From the NCBI GenBank assembly GCA_028689495.1, contig JAQTWB010000001.1:62001-126000 (forward strand): a stretch of DNA of 64,000 bases, read 5' to 3'. This document shows positions 19,685-28,425 of this stretch, one piece after another. Source of the stretch: a bacterium (lineage in GTDB: Bacteria; Bdellovibrionota_C; UBA2361; SZUA-149; JAQTWB01). The notes beneath the pieces were generated by a model. It saw only the letters and a program-made list of their open reading frames with translations, did no database searches and was not told the DNA's origin. Within the stretch, counting starts at the first letter, position 1. Each line of letters opens with the position of its first letter. Both the position numbers and the translations under genes were made by a program.

Positions 19685-19816
19685 TCGGTATTTTTTGATC
19701 ATTTTTAATAAATTTACAGCACGTCATTACTCCGGGTGGTCATAACTTGAAAAGTAGAGCAGTTCAGCTCACTTTTGGATGGAAATAGAAGTTTTAAACC
19801 TCCCGGAGAACCTCAA

Positions 19817-20632
19817 ATGTACGATCAAAAGCTGGGTCAAAATAACCAATCAAGCCCCGATCAAGGTCTAAATCAACTTTCAGCCCCGAGTAAACAGCCG
19901 AATACACTGGCTAGTTATCCGTTGGATAATAATCCGATGGCCTTGCCGAAAGTGACCGGTCAGGAAGTGCAGTTGGCTGATAATTCTGCTTATACCTACG
20001 GGAGTGGACAACCACGTCAATTCCAAGGGCAGTATCCCGGAGCTCAAAGCTATGTTCCTGCTCCACAATATAATGTTCAGCAACAGCAATCCTACAACCA
20101 GCAACAGGGAACCTCACCCGACGCTTTTTTTGGCTCGTTGCAGCAAAATGCCGAAGCAGTTCGGACCAGGATGAGTCAGGGAGCGCAGCATTACCAGCAG
20201 TCGGGACAAGCGACAGAGGCAGAACTGCAGCAGCAGTATTTAAATGCTCAACGTGCCCATTTGGAGGCTCAACGGTCGCGTTACGATGCAAGTATCAATC
20301 GGGATCAGGGGCAGATGATACGAAATGAGCAGAATATCATTGGCGGTAATATGCAGCTGCGGGACAGGGATTATAGATTTAATCAGCGGCAGGTGACTGA
20401 TGAAATCAATAATCAGAATCGTCAGCTTGGCTTGGACAGAAATCGATACCGTTATGGGCAGCAGCAGATTAAAGATAATTTCAATAATCGAAAGCAAGAG
20501 GCAAATACCGGGTATGTCGAAGATACTATTGATATGAAGAAAATAAATCAGAACGTGAAATACGGGCGTGGAGTGGCTAAGGATGCATTCAGTACCATCA
20601 AAGACTTTCAAAAGCTTTTTGGTGGTAAGTAG
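19817..20632 (+). CDS. hypothetical Q/N-rich protein
   Basis: ORF from 19775; likely start at MYDQKLGQ (19817) after a GGAG; strong Gln/Asn bias, no domain recognised. Confidence 0.6.
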   Translation: MYDQKLGQNNQSSPDQGLNQLSAPSKQPNTLASYPLDNNPMALPKVTGQEVQLADNSAYTYGSGQPRQFQGQYPGAQSYVPAPQYNVQQQQSYNQQQGTSPDAFFGSLQQNAEAVRTRMSQGAQHYQQSGQATEAELQQQYLNAQRAHLEAQRSRYDASINRDQGQMIRNEQNIIGGNMQLRDRDYRFNQRQVTDEINNQNRQLGLDRNRYRYGQQQIKDNFNNRKQEANTGYVEDTIDMKKINQNVKYGRGVAKDAFSTIKDFQKLFGGK

Positions 20633-20744
20633 CAGGCCGCGTCTTTACGGATTTTAGTGCATCAAAGTTTATCTAAGGCCCTTTTAGGGTCTTGGATATT
20701 TGTACCGTGTCAAAAAACTTCGTTGAACGGTAAGGCCGTGAGGA

Positions 20745-21797
20745 ATGCTGAAGCGGTATAACATTCAGGTGTATGGACCTATGGCAGATATAGCCAACTC
20801 CCCAACTAAATCTCCCTCCAATTTAAGTTTGCCACCGCTAAAGCTTGATGTTGCCGTAGCTGACAAGTTGCTTGAAGCCGGTGCTATTTCACAAAACGCG
20901 GCTGCGGAATTAAAGCGAATGATTCCGGCGATCAATATGAATTCCGGAGACGATAGCAAGTTATGGGGAGGGAATCAGCCAATTGCAGGCGTTCATCCAG
21001 GAGTTGGCCTGACCCAGGAGCTGATGAATTATATTGCCCTTGGACAGGTTGCCGAGAAGCAAGGGATTCCGGCAGCTTTGGCAACACCGCGTCCGATCGT
21101 TGTGACAGGCGAGTATAACGAAGTGACAAGACAGTGGGTTGCGGCCTTGCAGGACAATATGGGGCTTCCGGGTGGGAACGGCCCATTGCCGAGTGGAGAA
21201 TTTCTCGCCGGCCTTGTTGCTGCTGCTGATGATGTCAGGTCCAGAGGATTGGTATTTCATATCCAGGGTAATTATGGCGCAGGCCACAACGTTTCCAGTC
21301 AAGACAAGCCGGCGGGTAGGTTGACTCCGAGCGAAGGGTACGAGCGTTTGTTGGTTACCGAGACTTTATCATCACAGTCGCTGCAGGCAGTGGATGCAAT
21401 ACGCGCAAGGCGTGAACAGGGTATGGATATTGTTCAGGCTTTTTATGACAACCCGCAAGGGGTCGCATCGGGGAAGATGGCTAGTCCAACCATTGCAGCA
21501 GTGCAGGAGCTGTTGAATATCGTTGGTCCACGTGTATACAAGGAAAAAGGATTGTCGTTTGAGAGTTTCAAGCCCTTGCGAACTGATGGGGTGATGGATG
21601 CTCCGACCCAGCAAGTAGTCAACATGATGTATATGGAATACGGGTTGCGCGATGGGGTGGGTAATTTACCTGATAACAGGTTATTGGGAGAACTGTTGGC
21701 GCATGCAGGTGGTTACGCGCGTGATATCGGGCAGGCTAGGGATATACAAAGTGCTGCTCAGACAGGGAAAAAGATATTTCAACAGGTGGTGCCGTAA
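20745..21797 (+). CDS. hypothetical protein with peptidoglycan-binding-like segments
   Basis: 350 aa; DGVMDAPTQQVVNMMYMEYGL and VTGEYNEVTRQWVAALQ resemble PGBD1-type helices; no signal peptide. Confidence 0.5.
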   Translation: MLKRYNIQVYGPMADIANSPTKSPSNLSLPPLKLDVAVADKLLEAGAISQNAAAELKRMIPAINMNSGDDSKLWGGNQPIAGVHPGVGLTQELMNYIALGQVAEKQGIPAALATPRPIVVTGEYNEVTRQWVAALQDNMGLPGGNGPLPSGEFLAGLVAAADDVRSRGLVFHIQGNYGAGHNVSSQDKPAGRLTPSEGYERLLVTETLSSQSLQAVDAIRARREQGMDIVQAFYDNPQGVASGKMASPTIAAVQELLNIVGPRVYKEKGLSFESFKPLRTDGVMDAPTQQVVNMMYMEYGLRDGVGNLPDNRLLGELLAHAGGYARDIGQARDIQSAAQTGKKIFQQVVP

Positions 21798-21840
21798 ACG
21801 TAGCTTGTAGGCAATGACCTGTACCGGCTCAGACTTGATA

Positions 21841-22014
21841 TGACAGACACTGTCAGGTTACCTTGAATTTCCAAAAAATTTGCCCCGCGGTGTGGCGAAG
21901 GCAAATTTGTTTGAAAATTCAAGGCTTTTATTTCTTATGTCTCTCAACGATTTCCCTAAGCCTTGTACAGCTTGATCGTGGTTATCTTTTCGGGTCGAGT
22001 ACCGACCCGGACAA
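21841..22014 (+). repeat. family-2 structured dispersed repeat, copy 1
   Basis: Aligns with 62082-62254; TGACAGACACTGTCA ... long near-perfect hairpin CCTTGAATTTCC...GAAAATTCAAGG ... CGGGTCGAGTACCGACCCGGACAA. Confidence 0.88.
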
Positions 22015-22046
22015 ATGACCTTCACTGCCAAGTCATAACGTTAGTT

Positions 22047-22069
22047 ACGCGCCAAGCTGGCGCGTCTAC
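22047..22069 (-). repeat. GTAG-headed REP-like hairpin
   Basis: ACGCGCCA-AGC-TGGCGCGT perfect 8-bp stem, preceded by GTAG on minus strand. Confidence 0.65.
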
Positions 22070-22091
22070 TCTATCGCACAGATTGAGCATG

Positions 22092-22114
22092 GTAGAAGAG
22101 CCTTCCAGGCTCTT
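22092..22114 (+). repeat. GTAG-headed REP-like hairpin
   Basis: GTAG + AAGAGCCT-TCC-AGGCTCTT. Confidence 0.6.
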
Positions 22115-22140
22115 GTGAATTCTTACGACGCCTCGGTTAC

Positions 22141-22161
22141 GCGCCAAGCTGGCGCCTCTAC
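22141..22161 (-). repeat. GTAG-headed REP-like hairpin
   Basis: GCGCCA-AGC-TGGCGC with GTAG on minus strand (CTAC at 22158-22161). Confidence 0.6.
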
Positions 22162-22198
22162 TCTCACTCTGCCGCGTTGTGGTGCGTGTACCTCCGGT

Positions 22199-23518
22199 TT
22201 AGCCTCGAACTTTCAACAGACGAACTTCTTCCTCGTCGTCGTCTGAATCATCATCCTTGCTGGTACTGTGTTCGTAGACAACCATCGGTTTTTCGCCACT
22301 TGTAACTGATTTTTTCGAGACAACAACTTCCCGGGCATTTTCGGCATCAGGAATCTCGTACATGCTCTCCAGCAGGATATGTTCGATAATCGAGCGCAGG
22401 CCGCGGGCACCGGTTTTTCGTTCGATTGCCAGGTCAGCGATTGCCGTTAGCGCACCATCGGTGAAACGAAGATCGACGTGGCTGTAATCAAAGAGCGCTT
22501 TGTATTGTTTGGCAAGCGCATTTTGCGGTTTGGTCAGCACATCGACAAGATCTTTTCGTGCCAGTTCTTCGACTGTGGCGATAACAGGCAGCCGTCCAAT
22601 GAATTCGGGTATCAGGCCAAAAGACAACAAATCCTTTGGCTGAAGGTGTGCTAGAGGATGGCGCATCTTCTCCTCAACTGCTTCGCGATCGGCGCCCTTG
22701 TTAAAGCCAATTTCCTGTTTGCCAAGACGCCGCTTGACTATTTCTTCCAGTCCTTCAAACGCTCCGCCGCAAATGAAGAGGATATTGGCGGTATTTATTT
22801 GCACCAGTTCTTGTTGTGGGTGTTTACGGCCACCTTTTGGCGGGACTCCGGCAACTGTTCCTTCAATAAGCTTGAGCAGCGCCTGCTGAACCCCTTCTCC
22901 CGAAACGTCTCGAGTAACCGAAGGGCTTTCCGCCTTACGTGAAATTTTGTCGATTTCGTCAATGTAAACTATGCCTTTCTGGGCCTTTTCGACGTCGTAA
23001 TCCGCCGCTTGCAGAAGGCTGAGTATAATGTTTTCGACATCCTCACCGACGTAACCAGCTTCGGTCAGACTGGTGGCATCAACTATGGTGAAAGGCACCT
23101 GTAGAACTCTGGCCAGTGTTTGCGCCAGCAAGGTTTTTCCTGAGCCGGTTGGTCCAAGGAGCAGGATGTTGGATTTCTGCAATTCAACGTCACTACTGCC
23201 CTTTTCACTGTGTTCGATACGTTTATAGTGATTGTGGACAGCGACGGAGAGTATTTTTTTCGCTCTCTCCTGACCAATAACGTACTTATCAAGAAAACCT
23301 TTCAGCTCTTTCGGAGTGGGCAAGCGTCCGGCAAACTCATTATTGATGGTGGAAGAAAATTCTTCCTTGATAATGTCGTTACACAGCTCTATGCATTCAT
23401 CACAAATATAGACGGAGGGACCGGCGACGAGTTTTCTGACTTCATCTTGAACTTTTCCGCAGAAAGAGCATCGCAGTGTAGCACCACCTCTTCCGTTTTT
23501 CTCGCCGCGATTGATCAT
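22199..23518 (-). CDS. clpX: ATP-dependent Clp protease ATP-binding subunit ClpX
   Basis: 439 aa; N-terminal zinc finger [13 protein letters not shown]...[10 protein letters not shown], Walker [12 protein letters not shown] loop region. Confidence 0.97.
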   Translation of the reverse strand: MINRGEKNGRGGATLRCSFCGKVQDEVRKLVAGPSVYICDECIELCNDIIKEEFSSTINNEFAGRLPTPKELKGFLDKYVIGQERAKKILSVAVHNHYKRIEHSEKGSSDVELQKSNILLLGPTGSGKTLLAQTLARVLQVPFTIVDATSLTEAGYVGEDVENIILSLLQAADYDVEKAQKGIVYIDEIDKISRKAESPSVTRDVSGEGVQQALLKLIEGTVAGVPPKGGRKHPQQELVQINTANILFICGGAFEGLEEIVKRRLGKQEIGFNKGADREAVEEKMRHPLAHLQPKDLLSFGLIPEFIGRLPVIATVEELARKDLVDVLTKPQNALAKQYKALFDYSHVDLRFTDGALTAIADLAIERKTGARGLRSIIEHILLESMYEIPDAENAREVVVSKKSVTSGEKPMVVYEHSTSKDDDSDDDEEEVRLLKVRG

Positions 23519-23724
23519 TGTTAGTACCCCGTTTACTGTCTATACATCTTAGCAATATGAGTCAGGTCAGAACTTGCGAGTCCTCTTTGTTGCTTTTCTG
23601 CCTTCTATCTATATTGATGCAGCAAGTGAGCAGCTCTGATTCAACAAAAAACGGGGGCAGGGCTTTTTGCTTAATTGCCGGGAGTGCCGAAACTCTCAGA
23701 TTATACCGGAGATGAAAGAATATT

Positions 23725-23937
23725 ATGGAAAATCAAGAGATTGAGTTTGTTACAGGGGATCGGGTGCAGCGAGTTGAGCGTCCGGGGCAACTGGGAACTG
23801 TTGAGCGAGTCAGGGTTGAGACTACCAGGACAACTCTGAAGGAAGACGGGGGCGAGCCACCAGGGATTACTGTCACTGTTCTTTGGGATAATGGAACATT
23901 GTCACATTTTGTGCCGCAGAGTTTACAGAAGGCTTGA
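23725..23937 (+). CDS. small hypothetical protein
   Basis: 70 aa, KOW/SH3-like pattern (GDRVQRVERPGQLGTVERV); followed by a terminator-like hairpin. Confidence 0.5.
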   Translation: MENQEIEFVTGDRVQRVERPGQLGTVERVRVETTRTTLKEDGGEPPGITVTVLWDNGTLSHFVPQSLQKA

Positions 23938-23941
23938 TTTT

Positions 23942-23964
23942 CTGCCGGGCTTGGCCCGGCATTT
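23942..23964 (+). terminator. rho-independent terminator-like hairpin
   Basis: TGCCGGGC-TTG-GCCCGGCA followed by TTTT. Confidence 0.7.
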
Positions 23965-24006
23965 TCGTCATTTGTCGGTAGTAAGTTGTTCAGGTGAGAC
24001 TCTGAG

Positions 24007-24219
24007 GTATTTAGGGTGTGTTGAAAAGCACACCCTAAATACAGACAGCTTAAGCTGGATGCCTGCGCGCTAAAAAGAATATCAAGCGCAGTAAATGTAG
24101 GGCTAAAATGGCCCTACAAAAGAAAAACTAATAGAGGGGAGACTTTTTCGTATCTCCGATACGAAAAAGTGGATTGACGGAAGTCAATCCTGGCGAAATG
24201 CCAATTTCGCAACACTCCC
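24007..24219 (+). repeat. family-1 structured dispersed repeat, copy A
   Basis: Aligns to the reverse complement of 16185-16395; hairpins 24007-24042, 24142-24170, 24171-24190 (GGAA tetraloop). Confidence 0.9.
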
Positions 24220-24221
24220 GA

Positions 24222-24863
24222 TTAGTGAGCCAATTCGTTGCCACGGATCAGGCGTTTGATGTTTTCAGTGTGTCTGAGAATTACGATGACTACAATAGCG
24301 GCCACCGTGGCCTTAAGAGCATTATCGTAGGAATCGCCAATATCCATAACAACTGCAATCAGAGTTGCAATTGCCGCAACCAACGAACCAAGAGCTACAT
24401 ATTTTTTGACTTTCACCACCATCAAAAAAACGATGGCAGCAAATAATGTTGGGATTGGTGCGAGAATGGTAAAGACACCAAGACTGGTGGCGACACCTTT
24501 ACCACCATTGAATTTCAGGAAAAGCGAATAACAGTGACCAAGAACAACAAAGAGTCCTGGTAGCGAGGTAAGTAGGTTCTGCTGATGTAAATTCACCGGA
24601 AGCTGATTTATATCGCTGAGGTAGTTGAAGGCAGCGGGGATTAGGCTGACGGCCAGAATTCCTTTCGTGGTATCGAGCACCAGGGTAATTGCGCCAGCTT
24701 TTTTGCCCAGGGCCCGTTTTACATTCGTTGCTCCGATATTGCCCGAGCCAACGCTGCGCACATCAATTCCCTTGAGTTTGCCGAGCAGCAATCCCGTCGG
24801 AATTGAACCCAAGAGAAAGGCAAGAATGCAGGACAGGCTAAGCATCATAAAATCAAAGGGCAT
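24222..24863 (-). CDS. plsY: glycerol-3-phosphate acyltransferase PlsY
   Basis: 213 aa; GSIPTGLLLGKLKGIDVRSVGSGNIGATNVKRALGKKAG and FNGGKGVATSLG motifs. Confidence 0.95.
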   Translation of the reverse strand: MPFDFMMLSLSCILAFLLGSIPTGLLLGKLKGIDVRSVGSGNIGATNVKRALGKKAGAITLVLDTTKGILAVSLIPAAFNYLSDINQLPVNLHQQNLLTSLPGLFVVLGHCYSLFLKFNGGKGVATSLGVFTILAPIPTLFAAIVFLMVVKVKKYVALGSLVAAIATLIAVVMDIGDSYDNALKATVAAIVVIVILRHTENIKRLIRGNELAH

Positions 24864-24973
24864 TCACTTAGGCAGGGGGTTACAGAGAAAATCACAAGAC
24901 CACAAGACCAAGGGTGGGCATTTATTATAGCGGTTATTTATACGATAGAATCATAGGCCTTGCTGAGTATAAA

Positions 24974-25047
<74 letters not shown>

Positions 25048-25055
25048 ATAATGGA

Positions 25056-25316
25056 CTAAAATTCAAATCCTCCGAGGCTTGATTTGATACCGGCAAGGTC
25101 CTCGTTTGTGATACCAAGCTCTGTTGCCAGCTCTTCTATCGCCTGTGGTTGCATCAGCACCACACCCATCAGTTGTTGCAGAATTTCCGGTGGAAGTGCG
25201 AATTCCTGAATGCGGGTCAGTAAGGCCGATGGATCGTCTTTCAGCAGGGAGACCAGTTCAGTCATCTGCTCCTGGCTGATGCCAGCTTTTCCCAGAATAT
25301 CTCCCAGTAGTGACAT
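25056..25316 (-). CDS. small hypothetical protein
   Basis: 86 aa, helical, good upstream GGAAACC spacing; between icd and tRNA. Confidence 0.55.
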   Translation of the reverse strand: MSLLGDILGKAGISQEQMTELVSLLKDDPSALLTRIQEFALPPEILQQLMGVVLMQPQAIEELATELGITNEDLAGIKSSLGGFEF

Positions 25317-25333
25317 TTCGGTTTCCTTTTAAA

Positions 25334-26569
25334 TTACATGTTGTTGATGATTGCATCGCCAAAGCCTGAGCAGCTGACGAGCTTTGCTCCGGACATCAAT
25401 CGTTCGAAATCGTAAGTTACTGTTTTGGCATCTATCGCCCGTTCTAGACCATTGATAACGAGATCGGCGGCTTCGTGCCAGCCGAGGTAACGAAGCATCA
25501 TTTCCCCAGAGAGAATCACGCTACCTGGATTAACCTTGTCCTGGTCGGCATACTTTGGTGCTGTGCCGTGTGTTGCTTCGAAAATGGCATGGCCTGTAAC
25601 ATAGTTGACATTGCCACCAGGTGCTATGCCAATACCGCCAACGCAGGCGGCGAGGGCATCGGAAATATAGTCGCCATTGAGGTTAAGAGTGGCAATAACT
25701 GAATATTCGGCCGGTCGGGTCAGTAGCTGCTGCAAGAAGGCATCGGCAATCACATCCTTGATAACCACTTCTTTGCCAGTTTTCGGGTTTGTAATTTTAC
25801 ACCATGGGCCACCATCAATTAGCTCAGCGCCAAACTCTGTTCTCGCCAAATTATAGCCCCAATCACGAAAGCCACCTTCGGTGAATTTCATAATATTACC
25901 CTTATGGACAAGCGTAACGCTGGGTTTGTCGTGGCTTATCGCATATTCAATAGCTGCACGAACAAGGCGTTCGGTGCCTTCGCGAGATACCGGTTTAATG
26001 CCAATTGCGGTGCTTTGAGGAAAGCGGATTTTACCGTATCTCTGGGCGAATTGTTCTTTAAAGGTTGAGAGAAATTTTTCACAATCTACACTGCCGGCTT
26101 CAAATTCAATGCCGGCATAAATATCCTCGGCATTTTCGCGAAAAACTACCATATCAGTCAGTTCCGGTTGCTTGACTGGACTGGGCACACCAGTGAAGTA
26201 CCGCACGGGACGGAGGCAGACATAGAGATCGAGAATTTGCCTCAAAGCTACATTAAGTGAGCGGATGCCACCGCCAACGGGAGTGGTCAAAGGGCCCTTT
26301 ATGCCGACAAGGTATTCCTTGAAGCAGTCAAGGGTTTCGTCGGGAAGCCAGTTGCCGGTCAAATTAAATGCCTTTTCTCCGGCAAGTACTTCGCGCCAAA
26401 TGAGCTTGCGTTTGCCGGCGTACGCCTTTTCTACAGCAGCATCAAAGACTCGCACCGAAGCGCGCCAGATGTCAGGGCCGGTGCCATCACCTTCGATAAA
26501 AGGGATAATCGGATAATCAGGGACGTTAAGAATACCGTTATTGATAGTGATTTTACTTCCTGCCGACAT
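25334..26569 (-). CDS. icd: isocitrate dehydrogenase (NADP+)
   Basis: Start at [12 protein letters not shown] with upstream [65 protein letters not shown]. Confidence 0.96.
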   Translation of the reverse strand: MSAGSKITINNGILNVPDYPIIPFIEGDGTGPDIWRASVRVFDAAVEKAYAGKRKLIWREVLAGEKAFNLTGNWLPDETLDCFKEYLVGIKGPLTTPVGGGIRSLNVALRQILDLYVCLRPVRYFTGVPSPVKQPELTDMVVFRENAEDIYAGIEFEAGSVDCEKFLSTFKEQFAQRYGKIRFPQSTAIGIKPVSREGTERLVRAAIEYAISHDKPSVTLVHKGNIMKFTEGGFRDWGYNLARTEFGAELIDGGPWCKITNPKTGKEVVIKDVIADAFLQQLLTRPAEYSVIATLNLNGDYISDALAACVGGIGIAPGGNVNYVTGHAIFEATHGTAPKYADQDKVNPGSVILSGEMMLRYLGWHEAADLVINGLERAIDAKTVTYDFERLMSGAKLVSCSGFGDAIINNM

Positions 26570-26674
26570 ATGGTTCCCCCGAGTCGCGAGTTTATAAAGG
26601 TAGTGACTTTTGATGTAAATTTTGGATAAGGACACCCACAGATACAATAAACATGGCCTTAAGAAAAGTAGGAG

Positions 26675-27175
26675 CTATCTTCCTCCGAGCATGTTTTTTT
26701 TCCGGACGTAGGCAAAATAGATCAGATGTGCGCCCTCAGACTCGCTTTCGCCCCAAATAACCTTGAGATCGATCCGTCGTAGCACGTCTTCAAGTGGTGA
26801 GATGCCCACGCTACTGACTTCCTGGTTATATCGCCAGCCGCGGATTTCCTCTTTGAGCGCCTCTGACGCTTCAAGCTCACCGGAGAAATATCCTAGTTCA
26901 TCAAGTTTTTCCTCGAGTTTACCATCCTCTGAGCCGGTCTCCGGTGTTTCACGGGATGTCTCGATCGCTGTCATAATGTAGCGGGCGTAGAGAGATGCAC
27001 TAAAGTTCATATTCTCGGCGAGGTAGCGGTCGACGTTTCTTGTTTGCACAGTAATCAAGGTTGTCAGACCAATGCCGAGGATGGCCACGGCGATCGCCAC
27101 TTCGATCAAGGTAAAGCCGGATTCGCGATTCCCTGATCGGGAGTAAGATGATGGGGGCGGGAGGATGTCATTCAT
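26675..27175 (-). CDS. gspI: type II secretion minor pseudopilin GspI
   Basis: 166 aa; prepilin motif SGFTLIEVAIAVAILGIGLTTL; last gene of gsp operon. Confidence 0.75.
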   Translation of the reverse strand: MNDILPPPSSYSRSGNRESGFTLIEVAIAVAILGIGLTTLITVQTRNVDRYLAENMNFSASLYARYIMTAIETSRETPETGSEDGKLEEKLDELGYFSGELEASEALKEEIRGWRYNQEVSSVGISPLEDVLRRIDLKVIWGESESEGAHLIYFAYVRKKNMLGGR

Positions 27176-27179
27176 GATT

Positions 27180-27977
27180 TTAGAAATCCTGGTAGCCTGA
27201 GGATACTAATGTTTCACCCGTCGAGGGGTTAACTGACACCGATGCCATTTCGCCTGCAATCGTCAGGTGAAGTATAGCAATTGAACTTGCACCAAACGAT
27301 GAGAGGCGAATAGAAGCGATGCCTTCAGTGACCACTGAATCGGGCAGTTTCAGATCGATAAGGTCGATGCCGGAGGAAAAGCGTTTTTCTTCCGCCATTT
27401 CAGGAAATTCAAGAACTGTCGCCAACCTTACTTCACTGCCGTTACGGGAAAGGACGAAATCGTAGTAAAGTTCGGGCAGTGGTTTGCTTTGCCGGCTGTC
27501 CTCAATTGCAAATTCATCGCTCAGTGAAGAGACGGCCTTCATGTCCTCGCGCTGGCGGCGTAGCCTTTCTTCTCTGGTTGTGAAGCTTTCCTGACTTGAA
27601 AGTTCGGCATCATCGGCATTGGCGGAGGAGACTTCTCGTCTCACGGTGTAGCTGTTGGTATCAAGATCGACAAGGATACGAAAACCTTGTCCGGTCGCCA
27701 GCGCTTCGCGGAAGAGAAATTCCCAGGTGTTTGCGAATCGGCGTATTTCCTCTCGTTGTTTCCAGACCATGACTGCATCTGTACGCGACAGAACCAGCGA
27801 ACTGGCAAAGGCAATCAGAACGATTACCAAAACAATTTCGATTAGTGTGAAGCCATGTTCGTCACTTCGTCTGTGAGGCAGTATTTTAGTGGACCGGTTG
27901 TCTGAGCAGCATTTCTTGTTGAAAGTGCGCCCACTGATATCGTCACTGGGCCGCAAATTATGGTCGTAGTGTGACAT
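27180..27977 (-). CDS. gspH: type II secretion minor pseudopilin GspH
   Basis: Prepilin motif HGFTLIEIVLVIVLIAFASSLV; likely start MSHYDHN at 27977, overlapping the gspG end. Confidence 0.72.
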   Translation of the reverse strand: MSHYDHNLRPSDDISGRTFNKKCCSDNRSTKILPHRRSDEHGFTLIEIVLVIVLIAFASSLVLSRTDAVMVWKQREEIRRFANTWEFLFREALATGQGFRILVDLDTNSYTVRREVSSANADDAELSSQESFTTREERLRRQREDMKAVSSLSDEFAIEDSRQSKPLPELYYDFVLSRNGSEVRLATVLEFPEMAEEKRFSSGIDLIDLKLPDSVVTEGIASIRLSSFGASSIAILHLTIAGEMASVSVNPSTGETLVSSGYQDF

Positions 27978-28416
27978 CCTGGTTAGCGCCTTCTCCGCCT
28001 TCTCCGCCATCGGAACCGAGACTGGAGAGAGAATAGGTCCGACCGTCATTCTCCAGGCTATAGCGATAAGGGGTGCCCCAGATATCTTTCAGGTCCTCTT
28101 CTTCGAGGAAAGGCACATATAGTTTACCACTACTTTTAACATCCGACGGGGCGCTTACCAGCCCTTGGATAGTTGGAGGATAGGTATTAAAATCGAGGCG
28201 GTATTGTGAGAGGGCCTGCTTGACGTTTTCCATTTTTGTAACATTCAGCTTAGCCTTTGCTGCGTCGCTTTTGCCGAGAATACCACGGCCAACGACTACG
28301 AAAATAAGCGAGAGTAGAGTGATTACAGCAAGAATCTCTACAAGAGTCATACCGCGTTCATTGTTCAGACTATCCGGGTATCGGGAGTGCGGATTGTTAA
28401 TGGTAATTATTTTCAT
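27958..28416 (-). CDS. gspG: type II secretion major pseudopilin GspG
   Basis: 152 aa; RGMTLVEILAVITLLSLI, LPYRYS/WGTPYRYSLENDGRTYSLSSLGSDGGEGG C-terminal Ca-binding-type motif. Confidence 0.92.
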   Translation of the reverse strand: MKIITINNPHSRYPDSLNNERGMTLVEILAVITLLSLIFVVVGRGILGKSDAAKAKLNVTKMENVKQALSQYRLDFNTYPPTIQGLVSAPSDVKSSGKLYVPFLEEEDLKDIWGTPYRYSLENDGRTYSLSSLGSDGGEGGEGANQDVTLRP

Positions 28417-28425
28417 ATAAAACTC

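Noticed and set aside
26570-26647. 26-aa N-terminal extension of Icd
   Set aside because: The internal Met at 26569 has a strong GGGGGAACC Shine-Dalgarno and begins the conserved protein.
27978-28049. N-terminal extension of GspH overlapping gspG
   Set aside because: The prepilin leader is far downstream; the Met at 27977 is more plausible.
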